Source: Phycisphaeraceae bacterium
Lineage (GTDB): Bacteria > Planctomycetota > Phycisphaerae > Phycisphaerales > SM1A02
NCBI GenBank assembly: GCA_019636755.1
Contig: JAHBWZ010000011.1
Coordinates: 1 to 64,000, forward strand
DNA length: 64,000 nucleotides
Direction: 5' to 3'
A program made the position numbers and the translations under genes. The notes below the pieces were generated by a model. It did not search any database, had not been told where the DNA came from, and saw only the letters and a program-made list of their open reading frames with translations. Below, piece by piece: positions 8,736 to 18,458 of the stretch (the first letter of the stretch is position 1; every line of letters starts with the position of its first letter).

Positions 8736-11700
8736 GCGGGCGCGCGCAGGCGTTCGACCCGGGGGCGGACTCGCCGCTGGCGCTGCATGAGCGCGTGCGT
8801 GCCAGCGCCGGGTCCGGCAAGACGTACCGGCTCGCGACGCGCTACACCGGCCTGCTGCTGGCCGGGGAGCGACCGTCCACGATCCTCGCGACGACGTTCA
8901 CGCGGGCGGCGGCGGGCGAGATCCTGCTGCGCGTGATCCGCCGGCTCGTGGAGGCCGCGCGGTCCGGGGAGGTGCGTGAGGCGCTGGCACGGGATCTCCG
9001 GATGCCGGTCTCCACGTCGAGCGTGCACACGGCGATCCGTGCCGTGGTGGCGGACATGGGGCGACTGCAGATCCGCACGCTGGACTCGTTCTTCGCGTCG
9101 ATCTACGTCGGGCTGCGCTCGGCGGCGGGGCAGCCGCCGACGATGCTTGACGAGTCGGAGGTCCGGCGGCTGCGCGAGGAGACGATCGCCCGCGTGCTGG
9201 CCGACGAACAGGATCCGGGGAGTCGGAGGATCGGGCGTCTTGCCCGGGATCTCGCGCGCGGCCGTGCGCCGGCGAGCGTGCGCACGGCGCTGCGCACGCT
9301 GGTCGAGACCCTGCTCGAGATGGCGCCGGATCTCGGCGATGCGGCGTGGGAGAGCATTCACCCGCCGACGCGGCGCTCGGACGATCATCCATCCGATCCG
9401 GCCGCGCTGGCGGCGATGCTCGCGGCGGCGGAGACGTCGGCGGTCGCCGGCGGGACGAGGATTCTCAATGCGTTCCGCGACGACGTCGCTCGGCTGGAGC
9501 GCGGCGAGTGGACGGCCATCCTCGGCAAGGGCATCCTCGCGAAGGTGCTTGCCGGGGAGACCCGCTATGCCCGGGTCGAGATTCCGGCGGGGCTGCTCGA
9601 TGCCTCCCGGTCCGTCCTGGAGGAGATCGAGCGGATCCTCCGCGGGATCCTGCGTGCCAGTCTCGCGGCGACCCACGCACTGCTCGACCGGCTCGACGGC
9701 GCGCAGCGCCGGCGCCTCGCGGAGGACCACGCGATGACGTTCGCCGCGGTGACGCGCGCCGTCGCGGGCATCATGGACGGCGAGGAGTTCTCCATCCTGG
9801 CCTACCGGCTGGATGGCCGGATCTCCCACGTGCTCCTGGACGAGTTCCAGGACACGAGCATCGCGCAGTTCCGCGCGCTTCGACGCCTGCTGGCGGAGAT
9901 CGTCGGCGACGAGACGGTGTTCCGGACGCTCTTCGTCGTGGGCGACGCGAAGCAGTCGATCTACGGATGGCGCGGCGGCGAGCCGGCGCTGCTGGAGGCG
10001 ATCCCGGAACTGCTGCTGGGCGGCGGGGAGGCGTCGGAGCGGATCGTCGATGTCTCGCTCACGCACTCGTGGCGTTCAGCGCCGACGATCATCGACTTCG
10101 TGAACAGGCTCTTCACCGGCATCGCGGGGTGGGGGGATGCGGCGGCGCTGCCGGTCGGCGGCGATCATGGGCCGATCGTCCGCGAGGCGGCCGCGACGTT
10201 CGGGCGCCGGTTCGAACCACACGACACCGAGCGACGGAACCTGCCCGGATCCGTCCGGATCCTGCGCTGCGCGAGGAGCGATCGCGCCGCGCTGGCGGCC
10301 TCCGTCATCCGGGACCTGCATGGACAGGCACCCGCCGCGACCATCGGCGTGCTCGTCCGCTCCCGGCGCGGCGCGACGGAGATGCTGCGCGCCTGCGGCC
10401 CCTCCGGCGCGGACCTGCCGATCGCGTCGCATGTCGCCGGTGATCTCCTCGCATCGCCGCCCGTCGCGGTCGTCTACGACCTGCTGCGCCTGGCGGAGCA
10501 TCCGGATCACGGCGTGGCTGCATTCAACGTGGCGACGAGTCCGATCGCGTCCATCGCCGGCTTCCGGTCGGCGGCCGAGGCGGCGGATCGCGTTGCACGT
10601 CGCCGGGCCTCGCGCCGCATCCGGGTGGAGATCGATCGGGCGGGCCTGCCGGACTTCGTCGCCGCGGCGGCGCGGAAGGCGGCGGCGTGCGCGCGGCTCG
10701 ACGATCGCCAGCGCCTGGCGGAACTCGTACGCCTCGCGGAGCAGCCGGTGCCGGGCGGCGCGGTGCGACCGGTCACGGACCTGCTGCGCCGGATCGAGAC
10801 CGCCACGCTGACCGACGCGCGGGTCGCGCCGATCCGGCTCATGACGATCCACGGCGCCAAGGGGCTGGAGTTCGACGCCGTCGTGCTGCCGCAGCTGGAG
10901 GATCCGATCGTCCGACCGGACACCTTCGCCTGGGAGCGCGACCGGCTGATCGGCCCGGTGACGCGCATCACGCCGTGGCTCGGCCGGGAGATCCGGACGC
11001 TGATCCCGGAGACCGCGGACCTGCACGACGACACGGCGCGCCGGCAGCTGGTGGATGCGATGTCCCTGCTGTACGTCGCGGTGACGCGCGCGCGGCAGCG
11101 GCTGGAGATCATCGTGACCGAGGGCGCGGCCCAGGACGGACATGCACCCACGCTGGAACGCATGGTCCTCCGCGCCGTGCGCGACGCGGGTCGCGCGGGC
11201 GATGATGCCGCCGCCGTGCCGTTCGAATCGGTCGACGCGGGCGTCGACGCGACGATCATCCTGGAGTCCGGCGACCGGCACTGCCTGGCGGCGGTCCCCG
11301 GCGGCGCGATGGTGACGCGACCGCCGGCGCCGTGTCGCCCGGCCCTGCCCGCGGCGCAGGCACCAAGGATCATGCCCCGCGCGTCCGCGCCGTCGGCGCA
11401 CGGAGGCGGCGGTCGACGGCGCCCGCGGCTGCGGGATGCCGTCGCGCTGCGCTCCGACGCGGCGCTCGTGCACGGGACGCTGGTCCATGCGGCGATGGAG
11501 GCGATCGAGTGGCTGCCGCGCGAGGGTGACTGCGAGCACCTGCTTCCGCGCGAGCGCCTCGCAGCGATCATGCGCCGCGCGGTTCCGCCGGCGGACGCCG
11601 ACACGATCGACCGGGCGATCATGCAGACGTGGCAGGCGCTCCGCGCCGACCCGATCCGTGCGATCTTCGATCGAGCGCGGATGTCCGGTACGCCTGTCGT

Positions 11701-11986
11701 GCATCGGGAGTGGCGTTTCACCCGGTGCGTGGACGGCGCCATGCAGAGCGGCTCCATCGATCGCCTCGCCTGCGAGACCGGGGCCGATGGCCGGTGCGTG
11801 TCGGCGGAGATCATCGACTTCAAGACGGACCAGCTCCATGGACCGGCCGGCGCGGCCGCGGAGGCGTACGCGGCCCAGGTCCGCGACTATGCCGAGGTCG
11901 TCGCGCGCGCGTCCGGTGTGCCGATGTCGCGGATCGCGCGGCGCATCGCGTTCGTCACCGCCGGTGTCGTGGTCGATCTCCACTGA
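8732..11986 (+). CDS. AddA/RecB-like UvrD-family helicase-nuclease subunit
   Basis: A 1084-residue superfamily 1A helicase with a C-terminal nuclease, the catalytic partner of the preceding AddB-like protein. Walker A is RASAGSGKT with K30 and T31. Walker B is LLDEFQD (D370, E371), followed by VGDAKQSIYGWRGGEP (motif III) and later IRLMTIHGAKGLEFDAVVLP (motif V) and LLYVAVTRARQRLEI (motif VI). The nuclease core near residue 1029 reads IIDFKTDQ (D1029, K1031), with GSIDRLAC before it. Together with AddB it would process DNA ends for RecA-dependent repair. The family normally also recognises a Chi-like sequence; which one cannot be told here. Length is typical for AddA. Confidence 0.85.
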   Translation: MSGRAQAFDPGADSPLALHERVRASAGSGKTYRLATRYTGLLLAGERPSTILATTFTRAAAGEILLRVIRRLVEAARSGEVREALARDLRMPVSTSSVHTAIRAVVADMGRLQIRTLDSFFASIYVGLRSAAGQPPTMLDESEVRRLREETIARVLADEQDPGSRRIGRLARDLARGRAPASVRTALRTLVETLLEMAPDLGDAAWESIHPPTRRSDDHPSDPAALAAMLAAAETSAVAGGTRILNAFRDDVARLERGEWTAILGKGILAKVLAGETRYARVEIPAGLLDASRSVLEEIERILRGILRASLAATHALLDRLDGAQRRRLAEDHAMTFAAVTRAVAGIMDGEEFSILAYRLDGRISHVLLDEFQDTSIAQFRALRRLLAEIVGDETVFRTLFVVGDAKQSIYGWRGGEPALLEAIPELLLGGGEASERIVDVSLTHSWRSAPTIIDFVNRLFTGIAGWGDAAALPVGGDHGPIVREAAATFGRRFEPHDTERRNLPGSVRILRCARSDRAALAASVIRDLHGQAPAATIGVLVRSRRGATEMLRACGPSGADLPIASHVAGDLLASPPVAVVYDLLRLAEHPDHGVAAFNVATSPIASIAGFRSAAEAADRVARRRASRRIRVEIDRAGLPDFVAAAARKAAACARLDDRQRLAELVRLAEQPVPGGAVRPVTDLLRRIETATLTDARVAPIRLMTIHGAKGLEFDAVVLPQLEDPIVRPDTFAWERDRLIGPVTRITPWLGREIRTLIPETADLHDDTARRQLVDAMSLLYVAVTRARQRLEIIVTEGAAQDGHAPTLERMVLRAVRDAGRAGDDAAAVPFESVDAGVDATIILESGDRHCLAAVPGGAMVTRPPAPCRPALPAAQAPRIMPRASAPSAHGGGGRRRPRLRDAVALRSDAALVHGTLVHAAMEAIEWLPREGDCEHLLPRERLAAIMRRAVPPADADTIDRAIMQTWQALRADPIRAIFDRARMSGTPVVHREWRFTRCVDGAMQSGSIDRLACETGADGRCVSAEIIDFKTDQLHGPAGAAAEAYAAQVRDYAEVVARASGVPMSRIARRIAFVTAGVVVDLH

Positions 11987-12243
11987 CTGCGTCGGTCGCC
12001 TCCGGCGGGCGCCGGGCAGGGCGGCACGGACGGAGGGCGGCCCGGATCCGCGCCTCGCAGCGCCACGGGCGGGTCCGGTGCAGGGCGTGGACAGGACCGG
12101 GGCGGTCCGGTAGGGTGCGGTGATCGGAAGGGGCGCGATCGACGATGTGCCCCTTGTCCTCCGCCCGCCAGGGGCCATCGGCGGCACCGTCGAAGATGCC
12201 GCCGGGGGCCGACGGCCCCGCAGAATCCTGCTGGAGAAACGTG
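11987..12243. other. Intergenic region before the dockerin-like gene
   Basis: 257 bases without a supported gene. A short perfect hairpin (GGGGCC at 12205-12210, GGCCCC at 12214-12219, 3-base loop) lies in the presumed 5' leader, about 25 bases before the start at 12244. I see no convincing sigma-70-like promoter. Confidence 0.4.
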
Positions 12244-13746
12244 ATGCGTGGAGATGCGATGACGCGATGTGGCCGCGGCGCGGTGCCGACCGCGCTGGGC
12301 GTCCTGACACTTGTCGCCGGCGGCGCCCGGGCAGGCGTGCCGGACTGGACGGTCTCCGTCCTCGTCAAGCAGGGCGACACGTTCGGGGAGTACGGAACGG
12401 TCTCGAACATCAACGACGTCAGCGTCAATGACGACGGAAGCTGGCTGGTCGACGTCACTCTGACCGGTGGATCCGCGTCCGGCGCGCTGATCCGGGACGG
12501 CGTGGTGTGGCTGGCGGTGGGTGACCTGATCGACCCGGACAAGGCGCAGGTTACGGCGCTGACGAACATCCTGAAGAGCCTCAACAACGCCGGAGACGTG
12601 GCGTTCCGGCCCAGTCTCTCCGGCACGCCGAACTCCGGCATCTATCGGAACCTGACGCCGCTGCTCGTGCAGGGCCAGGTCTCCGGGTCCGATCGATTCT
12701 CGCCCGGCACGCCCTACATCGGGTTCTTCAGGGCCCGCGTGAACGACCGCGGTCGCGTCTTCGCGATTGCGACGGTGAACGATCCCGGGCTGACCGGGAC
12801 GGTGCACCGCGCCCTGGTCTGGCTGGATGTCGATCCGAAGACCGGCGACGTCACCGAGGACGTCCTCTTCCGCAAGTTCGATCCGATCCCCGGGGCGGAG
12901 GCCGGCGTGGAGTTCGACGATGCCGGCACGGATGCGGCGAGGTTCGCGATCAACAACAGTTCTGACGCCTGGTTCGTGGCGTCGTTCCTCAACGCCACGA
13001 CCGCGACGAACGCGGCGATCTTCGTGAACGACCAGATGGTCGTCCGGAAGGGCGATCCCGCGCCGATCGAGGGCGAGACGTTCAACAACATCAGCACCAG
13101 CACGCGGGGTCACATGAATGCCTCGCGGCAGTACGTCTTCCACGGGACGATCTCGGGCCAGCCGAGCGGATCGAACACCTTCCTGATCGTCGGAGACGGG
13201 AACCGCCGGAACGACAACGCGATCTTCTTCCGCCAGGGCGATCCCGCGCCCGAGGTCGCCGGCGAGACGATCATCGGCTTCGGGACCGGCGCGCAGCCGC
13301 GCATCACGGATGCCGGGCGCGTCGTGTGGTATGGACAGCTCTCCGGCGCCGCCGCCACCAACCACGGGCTGTTCGTGGACGACCGGCTCGTGCTCCGCAG
13401 GGGCGACACGATTCCCGATCACGGCGTGCTCACCACGGTCGGCGGAACGACGTCGACGAGCAACGGCATCGTCAAGGCATTCTCGACAAGCAACAGCGGG
13501 CAGCACGTCATCGTGCGCGTCGTGTTCGACGCCGGGCCGCGCGCCGCACTCCTGGTGTCATTCGACAGCAAGTGCGGACCCGCCGATCTGAACTGCGACG
13601 GACTCGTCAACGTCCAGGACCTGCTGCTCCTGCTGGCGGCCTGGGGCGACTGTCCCAGGGGCCTCGGGACCTGTCTCGGCGATATCGACGGCGACGGGGT
13701 GGTCGGATTCTCCGACCTGTCGATCCTGCTCGCGAACTGGAGCTGA
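12244..13746 (+). CDS. Secreted protein with C-terminal dockerin-like repeats
   Basis: A 500-residue exported protein of unknown specific function. The start at 12244 has GGAG 7 bases upstream. The signal peptide runs to about residue 30 (ALGVLTLVAGGARAG). The body holds repeated beta-rich blocks of the kind VxxGDxxP: VLVKQGDTFGEYG, VVRKGDPAPIEGETF, FFRQGDPAPEVAGETI and VLRRGDTIPDHG. These are spaced about 60-110 residues apart and suggest a propeller or repeated beta-sheet unit. The end is a pair of Ca-binding dockerin type I-like repeats, ADLNCDGLVNVQDLLLLLAAWGDC and GDIDGDGVVGFSDLSILLANW. Such repeats in planctomycetes are thought to act in protein-protein contact or surface attachment rather than in cellulosomes. 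A 12-bp hairpin follows the gene. Confidence 0.75.
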   Translation: MRGDAMTRCGRGAVPTALGVLTLVAGGARAGVPDWTVSVLVKQGDTFGEYGTVSNINDVSVNDDGSWLVDVTLTGGSASGALIRDGVVWLAVGDLIDPDKAQVTALTNILKSLNNAGDVAFRPSLSGTPNSGIYRNLTPLLVQGQVSGSDRFSPGTPYIGFFRARVNDRGRVFAIATVNDPGLTGTVHRALVWLDVDPKTGDVTEDVLFRKFDPIPGAEAGVEFDDAGTDAARFAINNSSDAWFVASFLNATTATNAAIFVNDQMVVRKGDPAPIEGETFNNISTSTRGHMNASRQYVFHGTISGQPSGSNTFLIVGDGNRRNDNAIFFRQGDPAPEVAGETIIGFGTGAQPRITDAGRVVWYGQLSGAAATNHGLFVDDRLVLRRGDTIPDHGVLTTVGGTTSTSNGIVKAFSTSNSGQHVIVRVVFDAGPRAALLVSFDSKCGPADLNCDGLVNVQDLLLLLAAWGDCPRGLGTCLGDIDGDGVVGFSDLSILLANWS

Positions 13747-13764
13747 GCGCGGCGGCAGGAGACC

Positions 13765-13796
13765 AGCGGCACCGGGACGGCGCGCCCGGTGCCGCT
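13765..13796 (+). terminator. Hairpin terminator after dockerin-like gene
   Basis: A perfect 12-bp stem, 13765-13776 with 13785-13796, and an 8-base loop, 18 bases after the stop codon. No clear T-tract. Confidence 0.55.
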
Positions 13797-13988
13797 GTGC
13801 TGCGCCGGGTCCCGGCGCCGACGCCTCCGCCGGACGCGGAGCACCTTGCCCCGGCATCACCGGTCCTCCGGGCGGGCCGGGTCGCGAGGCGCTGCGCGCC
13901 ACCTGATACCATCCCGGCCCCGGCGGAGCGGTCGCCATGCGTCCGTCGCCGCACTTCACTCCGCCACCTCCGAGTTCCCTGCGCGGCC

Positions 13989-15692
13989 ATGTCAACGACC
14001 TCCTCTTCCGACGCCACTCCCGTTCCGCCCACGCCTGCGCAGACCCTGACGATCAACGGGCGGGCGTGCACCTTCCAGCCGGGACAGAACGTGCTCCAGG
14101 TCGCGCTGGATCACGAGATCGGGATTCCGCACTACTGCTACCACCCGTCCCTGTCGGTGGTCGCCAACTGCCGCATCTGTCTCGCCGAGGTCTGGCAGCC
14201 GAACCCGAGGACCGGAGCGCTCGAGCCGCTCCCGAAACTGGTCCCCACGTGCCAGACGCCGGCGGCCCCGGGCCAGGTCATCTACACGGACAGCCCGAAG
14301 GCGATCGCCAACCAGAAGTCGGTGATGGAGTACCTGCTGATCAACCATCCGGTGGACTGCCCGGTCTGCGACCAGGCGGGCGAGTGCCATCTCCAGGATT
14401 ACTCCTATCAGTACGGTCGCGGCCAGGCACGATTCCGGGAGCAGAAGATCAAGCAGCCGAAGAAGGACATCGGCCCGCACGTGCTTCTGTACTCCGATCG
14501 CTGCATCATGTGCACGCGCTGCGTCCGGTTCACGCACGAGATCACGGGGACGAAGGAACTCATGGTCGACGGGCGCGGCGCGATGGAGCAGATCGACGTC
14601 TTCCCCGGCATCGCGCTGGACAATGAACTCTCCGGGAACGTGATCGACCTCTGCCCGGTCGGGGCTCTCCTGGACAAGGACTTCCTCTTCCAGCAGCGCG
14701 TGTGGCTGCTGAAGAAGACGCCGTCCATCGACGGCATCACCGCGTCCGGAGACAACATCTCCATCGAGCACAACGACGGGCGCGTGTACCGCATCAAGCC
14801 TCGCGTCAATCCCGAAGTGAACCGCTTCTGGATCACCGACGAGGTCCGCTACGGCTGGAAGTTCGTGCATGACGAGGCCCGCCTGCGCATGCCGGTCCTG
14901 CGGGGCGAAGAGTCCATGCCGTCGGAGGAGGCGCCGCTGGCGTGGGAATCCGCGCTGGACCGCGTGCTCGACCGGCTCGGCGCGTCCCGTCGCATCCTGC
15001 TCATGGCCAGCCCGATGCTCTCCTGCGAGGACGTGTGGCTGCTGGCGGAGGCGCTGCGCGCCTGCTCCACCGCGGCGATCGACGCGGCGGTCGGACCGGT
15101 GCTGCGCGTCGGCGAGGACCGCGTCTTCAGGGACGGATTCAGGCTCTGCGCCGAGAAGGCGCCGAACGCCCGCGGCGTCCGTCGCGTCCTCGGCGCATTC
15201 GGCGATCGCGGCTTTTCGCCGGTCATGGAGTTCGATGCCGCGGTCGCGGCCCTTGGACGCGGCGGGCACGACCTGGTGGTGCTGACCGGGAACTACCCCA
15301 GCGCCTGGGCGACCGGGGATCTGCTCGGGGCGATCCCCGGCGCCGCGTTCGTGACCCTGCTGGACACGCTGCCCGGCCGGCTGCTCGCGCGGGCCGACGT
15401 CCTGCTCCCGTGCGCCACCTGGGTGGAGAAGGCCGGCACGTTCGAGAATCACGACGGTCGGCTCCAGGCGTTCGAGCGCGCGATCGCGCCGATCGACTAC
15501 GTCAAGAGCGAGGCACAGATCGCCGTCGATCTCGTGGCCCGGCAGCGCGGCGAGCGACCCCGCGCCTACAACCCCGCGCAGGTGCGTCAGCGCATGTCGG
15601 TCGAATCGGGCCTCGAGGCGATGATCGGCGTCGCCGCGATCCGCAGCCACGAGCCGGTCATCGAGTCCGACATGGAACTCATTCCGCTCTGA
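13989..15692 (+). CDS. nuoG: NADH-quinone oxidoreductase subunit G-like iron-sulfur protein
   Basis: A 567-residue NuoG-type subunit of complex I, the electron-input arm. The N-terminal 2Fe-2S ferredoxin domain has C50, C61, C64 and C88. The histidine-ligated 4Fe-4S site has H120, C124, C127 and C133 (DCPVCDQAGECHLQD). The next cluster has C172, C175, C178 and C222 (CIMCTRC, then DLCPVGAL). The rest (about 235-567) is a shortened molybdopterin-oxidoreductase-like domain. E. coli NuoG is about 900 residues, so this one is short at the C-terminus. No other nuo gene is in the window, so this copy is an orphan or the operon is split. The ATG at 13989 was chosen because the ferredoxin fold begins about 18 residues later; the upstream extension is a shadow of the previous gene. 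Confidence 0.88.
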   Translation: MSTTSSSDATPVPPTPAQTLTINGRACTFQPGQNVLQVALDHEIGIPHYCYHPSLSVVANCRICLAEVWQPNPRTGALEPLPKLVPTCQTPAAPGQVIYTDSPKAIANQKSVMEYLLINHPVDCPVCDQAGECHLQDYSYQYGRGQARFREQKIKQPKKDIGPHVLLYSDRCIMCTRCVRFTHEITGTKELMVDGRGAMEQIDVFPGIALDNELSGNVIDLCPVGALLDKDFLFQQRVWLLKKTPSIDGITASGDNISIEHNDGRVYRIKPRVNPEVNRFWITDEVRYGWKFVHDEARLRMPVLRGEESMPSEEAPLAWESALDRVLDRLGASRRILLMASPMLSCEDVWLLAEALRACSTAAIDAAVGPVLRVGEDRVFRDGFRLCAEKAPNARGVRRVLGAFGDRGFSPVMEFDAAVAALGRGGHDLVVLTGNYPSAWATGDLLGAIPGAAFVTLLDTLPGRLLARADVLLPCATWVEKAGTFENHDGRLQAFERAIAPIDYVKSEAQIAVDLVARQRGERPRAYNPAQVRQRMSVESGLEAMIGVAAIRSHEPVIESDMELIPL

Positions 15693-15754
15693 CCTCGAAT
15701 CGCCCGACGTGAGCAGAGGCGAACCAGGACCGCTGATCGGCAGGGAGGTCCGCC

Positions 15755-16687
15755 GTGCACGCGGGTCGTGAACCGGCTGCGCCCGGACCATGGGGCCGGC
15801 GGGACGCGGACTGGATCCGATTCGCGCGGCCGCTTTCACTGGTCGTCGCGGAAACGGTCTTCACGGTCCTCCTGCTGTATCCGCTGGTCGCGCTCGGGTC
15901 CGCGTTCGTCATCGGCGGCATGCTGCACCTGCTGGCGGCGGCGGCGGGCGCGCCCCTGGCGCCGGCGACGCACGTCCAGGTCAGTCTGCTCGCGGGCGCC
16001 TTCGCCGGTGCCTTCATCGTCCAGCGGCTGGCCCGCGGAAACTTCGTCCGTTGCGTGGATCTCTCGCCGGAAGCGGTCCGTGTCCGCTTCGTCGCCGGTG
16101 TGCGCGAGATTCCGGCCGACGACGTGGTCCTGGTCGCAAGCGGCTCGATCTACCGGACCGCCTCCGACGCGGCGGCGGCGGGCGGCGGGCCGGAGGAGCG
16201 CGGGCATGACACGGAGGCGCCGGCGGACGCGCCATCGCCACAGGCGCCTGACGCGGATCCGGGGACCGTCGTGAGAGTCGGGCGATCTTCGACGGTGCCC
16301 GTTCTCCTGGTGCATCGCGGTGGACGGGTCGGGTTCTCGCTCCCCTCGGACGACGAGGAGGACTTCCTGGAAGCGGCGCGACTGGCCCTGGGCGATATTC
16401 CCGTGATCCGGTGGGACGGTGATGTGGAGTCGCTCACGCAGACGGCGCTCGATCCCGACGCGACCCGGTTCGTGTCCCGGGCGCTGCTGCGGAGCGCCCT
16501 CGTCCACCTGCTCTTCGGAACGGCGCTGGTCGTCGCCGGCGCCGCGGCGACCGTCGGCGCGGTGACGGGATCCGTCTGGAAGGTGGTCGGCTGGATGGCG
16601 CAGCCCGTGATGGTCGGCGGTGCGACGATGGTCGTCGCCGCCGTCCGGCGCCTGCGCGTGGCCGGACGACTCCCGCGCCGGCCGTGA
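15755..16687 (+). CDS. Uncharacterised membrane protein, four predicted helices
   Basis: A 310-residue protein I do not recognise. GTG start with AGGGAGG about 7 bases upstream. Two hydrophobic segments near residues 28-62 and 72-90 form an N-terminal hairpin. A soluble middle domain follows (about 95-235), containing an Ala/Gly/Asp/Pro-rich linker at about 135-170 and a beta-rich stretch (TVPVLLVHRGGRVGFSLP). Two more helices lie at about 240-270 and 275-297. The arrangement resembles PH-like membrane proteins of the YcxB/DUF type, but that is a guess. It sits 62 bases after nuoG on the same strand and ends convergent with the HtrA protease gene. Confidence 0.6.
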   Translation: MHAGREPAAPGPWGRRDADWIRFARPLSLVVAETVFTVLLLYPLVALGSAFVIGGMLHLLAAAAGAPLAPATHVQVSLLAGAFAGAFIVQRLARGNFVRCVDLSPEAVRVRFVAGVREIPADDVVLVASGSIYRTASDAAAAGGGPEERGHDTEAPADAPSPQAPDADPGTVVRVGRSSTVPVLLVHRGGRVGFSLPSDDEEDFLEAARLALGDIPVIRWDGDVESLTQTALDPDATRFVSRALLRSALVHLLFGTALVVAGAAATVGAVTGSVWKVVGWMAQPVMVGGATMVVAAVRRLRVAGRLPRRP

Positions 16688-16740
16688 CGTGAGCGCGCGC
16701 AGCCACTGTCCTGGAACGTCGACCCCGGCGCCCGCGGCGC

Positions 16741-18369
16741 TCACTCCGGTCGGACGACCACGGCCCGCGTCTCGGCGCCGCGCTGGACGCGCAGCACCAG
16801 GCCGCGGTCGCGCGTCATCGTGCGGATGGCCTCCTGCAGGTCCCCGACCGATGTGATCGCGGCGGATCCCGCCTGGAGAATCACGTCGCCCGGGCGGAGT
16901 CCGGCGCGCTCGGCGGCGCTGCCGGTGGCGATCTCGACGATGACGACACCCTCGGTGGACTCCAGGCGGTAGCGGCGCTGAAGGTCCGGCGTGATCGACT
17001 GGACGGTGAGGCCGAGATCGATTCGCCCCGCGGTGCCGTTCCGTTCGACCGGTGTCCGCGACAGCACGGTCGGCGCGGGACGGGTGCCGAGCATGACGGT
17101 GGCCCCGGAGCGCCGCCCTTCGCGGATGTAGTCGAGGCGGACGGTCGATCCCGGGAGTCGATCGGCGATCGCGTTGAGCAGGTCGCGCTGGCTGCGCACC
17201 GGCCGGCCGTCGACGGCAAGGATGACGTCCATCGTCCGCAGTCCCGCGCGGGCGGCCGGTCCGTCGGTGACGAGATCGACCACGAGCACGCCGTCGGGCG
17301 GATCCACGCCGAGACCGTGCGCGATGTCGGGCGTGAGCGGCTGCATGACGATGCCGAGCCAGCCGCGATCGACGCGTCCCTCGCGGACGATGCCGTCGAG
17401 GACGCGCTCCACGATCTCGCTCGGGACGGCGAACCCGATGCCGACGTTCCCGCCGCCGCGCGTCGTGATCGCCGTGTTGATGCCGATGACTTCGCCGCGC
17501 AGATTCACCAGCGGTCCGCCGGAGTTCCCGGGATTGATCGCCGCATCCGTCTGGATGAAGTTCTCGAACGTGGTCAGCCCGATGTCCGCGCGCCCGATGG
17601 CGCTGACGATGCCGCTCGTCACCGTGTGCGACAGTCCGAACGGGTTGCCGATCGCCACCACCCAGTCACCGGCCTCCAGCGCCCGCGAGTCGCCGAGCGG
17701 CGCGAAGGCGAGGTCGGTCGCATCGATGCGGAGGACGGCGAGGTCGGTCTCCGGGTCCGTCCCGATCACCGTCCCCGGGTACTCGCGGCCGTCGGTCAGT
17801 CGCACCGAGATCTCGTTCGCGCCGGCGACGACGTGGTTGTTGGTCACGATGGTGCCATCGTTGCCCACGATGACACCGCTTCCGCTGCTGCGCCGTTCGC
17901 GCGGGCCGCCGGGGGCGGGCCCGCCGAAGAAGCGGCGGAAGAACTCTTCGTCCGGATCCATCGGCCCGATGCCGCCGCGGCGGTCGCCGGCGGCGGATCG
18001 TTCGACGGTGGAGATGAACACGACCGCCGGGCTGACGCGGCGCGCCACGCTGCGGAACGCGGCCGAGAGGCTCTCCGCCGCGCGGAGCACCTCCGCGGAG
18101 AGCGGCTCCTCGTCAGCGCCGTCCTGTACGGCCAGGGCCGGCGCGCCGTGGATCCCGATCACCAGGCCGAGCAGCAGGAGGGCGGGGAGGGCGCGACGGC
18201 AGGCGCCGCGCCCGCCGGACCGCCCGCGTGATGCGGTCACGGGGGACCCGTGTGGCGGAAGCGTGGCCTGGGCGGTCACGCGTGCCGAGGGATGCGGGAA
18301 GGCCGGTGCGGAAGGATGTGCCCCGGAGAGTTCCGTGACGTGGCGGGAGGCGGATGCGACATGGATCAT
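16741..18369 (-). CDS. HtrA/DegP-family serine protease with two PDZ domains
   Basis: A periplasmic trypsin-like protease for misfolded envelope proteins. Counting from the upstream ATG at 18426 (561 residues), the catalytic triad is H198 (TNNHVVAG), D228 (TDLAVLRI) and S302 (GNSGGPL). Two PDZ domains follow at about 345-440 and 465-555. A short insertion rich in Phe, Arg and Gly (EEFFRRFFGG) precedes the protease, as in DegQ-type proteins. A hydrophobic export segment (ALPALLLLGLVIGI, then APALA) lies at about 80-100, unusually far from any ATG start. The true start could be ATG 18426, ATG 18369 or GTG 18240; the last would give a standard signal peptide. None has a good ribosome binding site. 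The gene is divergent from that at 18459. Confidence 0.88.
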   Translation of the reverse strand: MIHVASASRHVTELSGAHPSAPAFPHPSARVTAQATLPPHGSPVTASRGRSGGRGACRRALPALLLLGLVIGIHGAPALAVQDGADEEPLSAEVLRAAESLSAAFRSVARRVSPAVVFISTVERSAAGDRRGGIGPMDPDEEFFRRFFGGPAPGGPRERRSSGSGVIVGNDGTIVTNNHVVAGANEISVRLTDGREYPGTVIGTDPETDLAVLRIDATDLAFAPLGDSRALEAGDWVVAIGNPFGLSHTVTSGIVSAIGRADIGLTTFENFIQTDAAINPGNSGGPLVNLRGEVIGINTAITTRGGGNVGIGFAVPSEIVERVLDGIVREGRVDRGWLGIVMQPLTPDIAHGLGVDPPDGVLVVDLVTDGPAARAGLRTMDVILAVDGRPVRSQRDLLNAIADRLPGSTVRLDYIREGRRSGATVMLGTRPAPTVLSRTPVERNGTAGRIDLGLTVQSITPDLQRRYRLESTEGVVIVEIATGSAAERAGLRPGDVILQAGSAAITSVGDLQEAIRTMTRDRGLVLRVQRGAETRAVVVRPE

Positions 18370-18458
18370 GCGGGGATTGTTCGCGCCCTGCGGTACCTTG
18401 TCGAGCGGCGTTGCCCGTCGCCGCATGGCGCATCGATCGGACGGGAGCGTGGTCAGCG

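Noticed and set aside
12244-13746. A cellulosome subunit because of the dockerin-like repeats
   Set aside because: No cohesin, scaffoldin or cellulase domain is visible in the window, so the repeats alone do not support it.
13989-15692. Formate dehydrogenase or another molybdoenzyme subunit instead of NuoG
   Set aside because: The order 2Fe-2S, His-ligated 4Fe-4S (HxxxCxxCx5C) and second 4Fe-4S with CPVGAL fits NuoG; the Mo-cofactor region is too short and lacks the usual signature.
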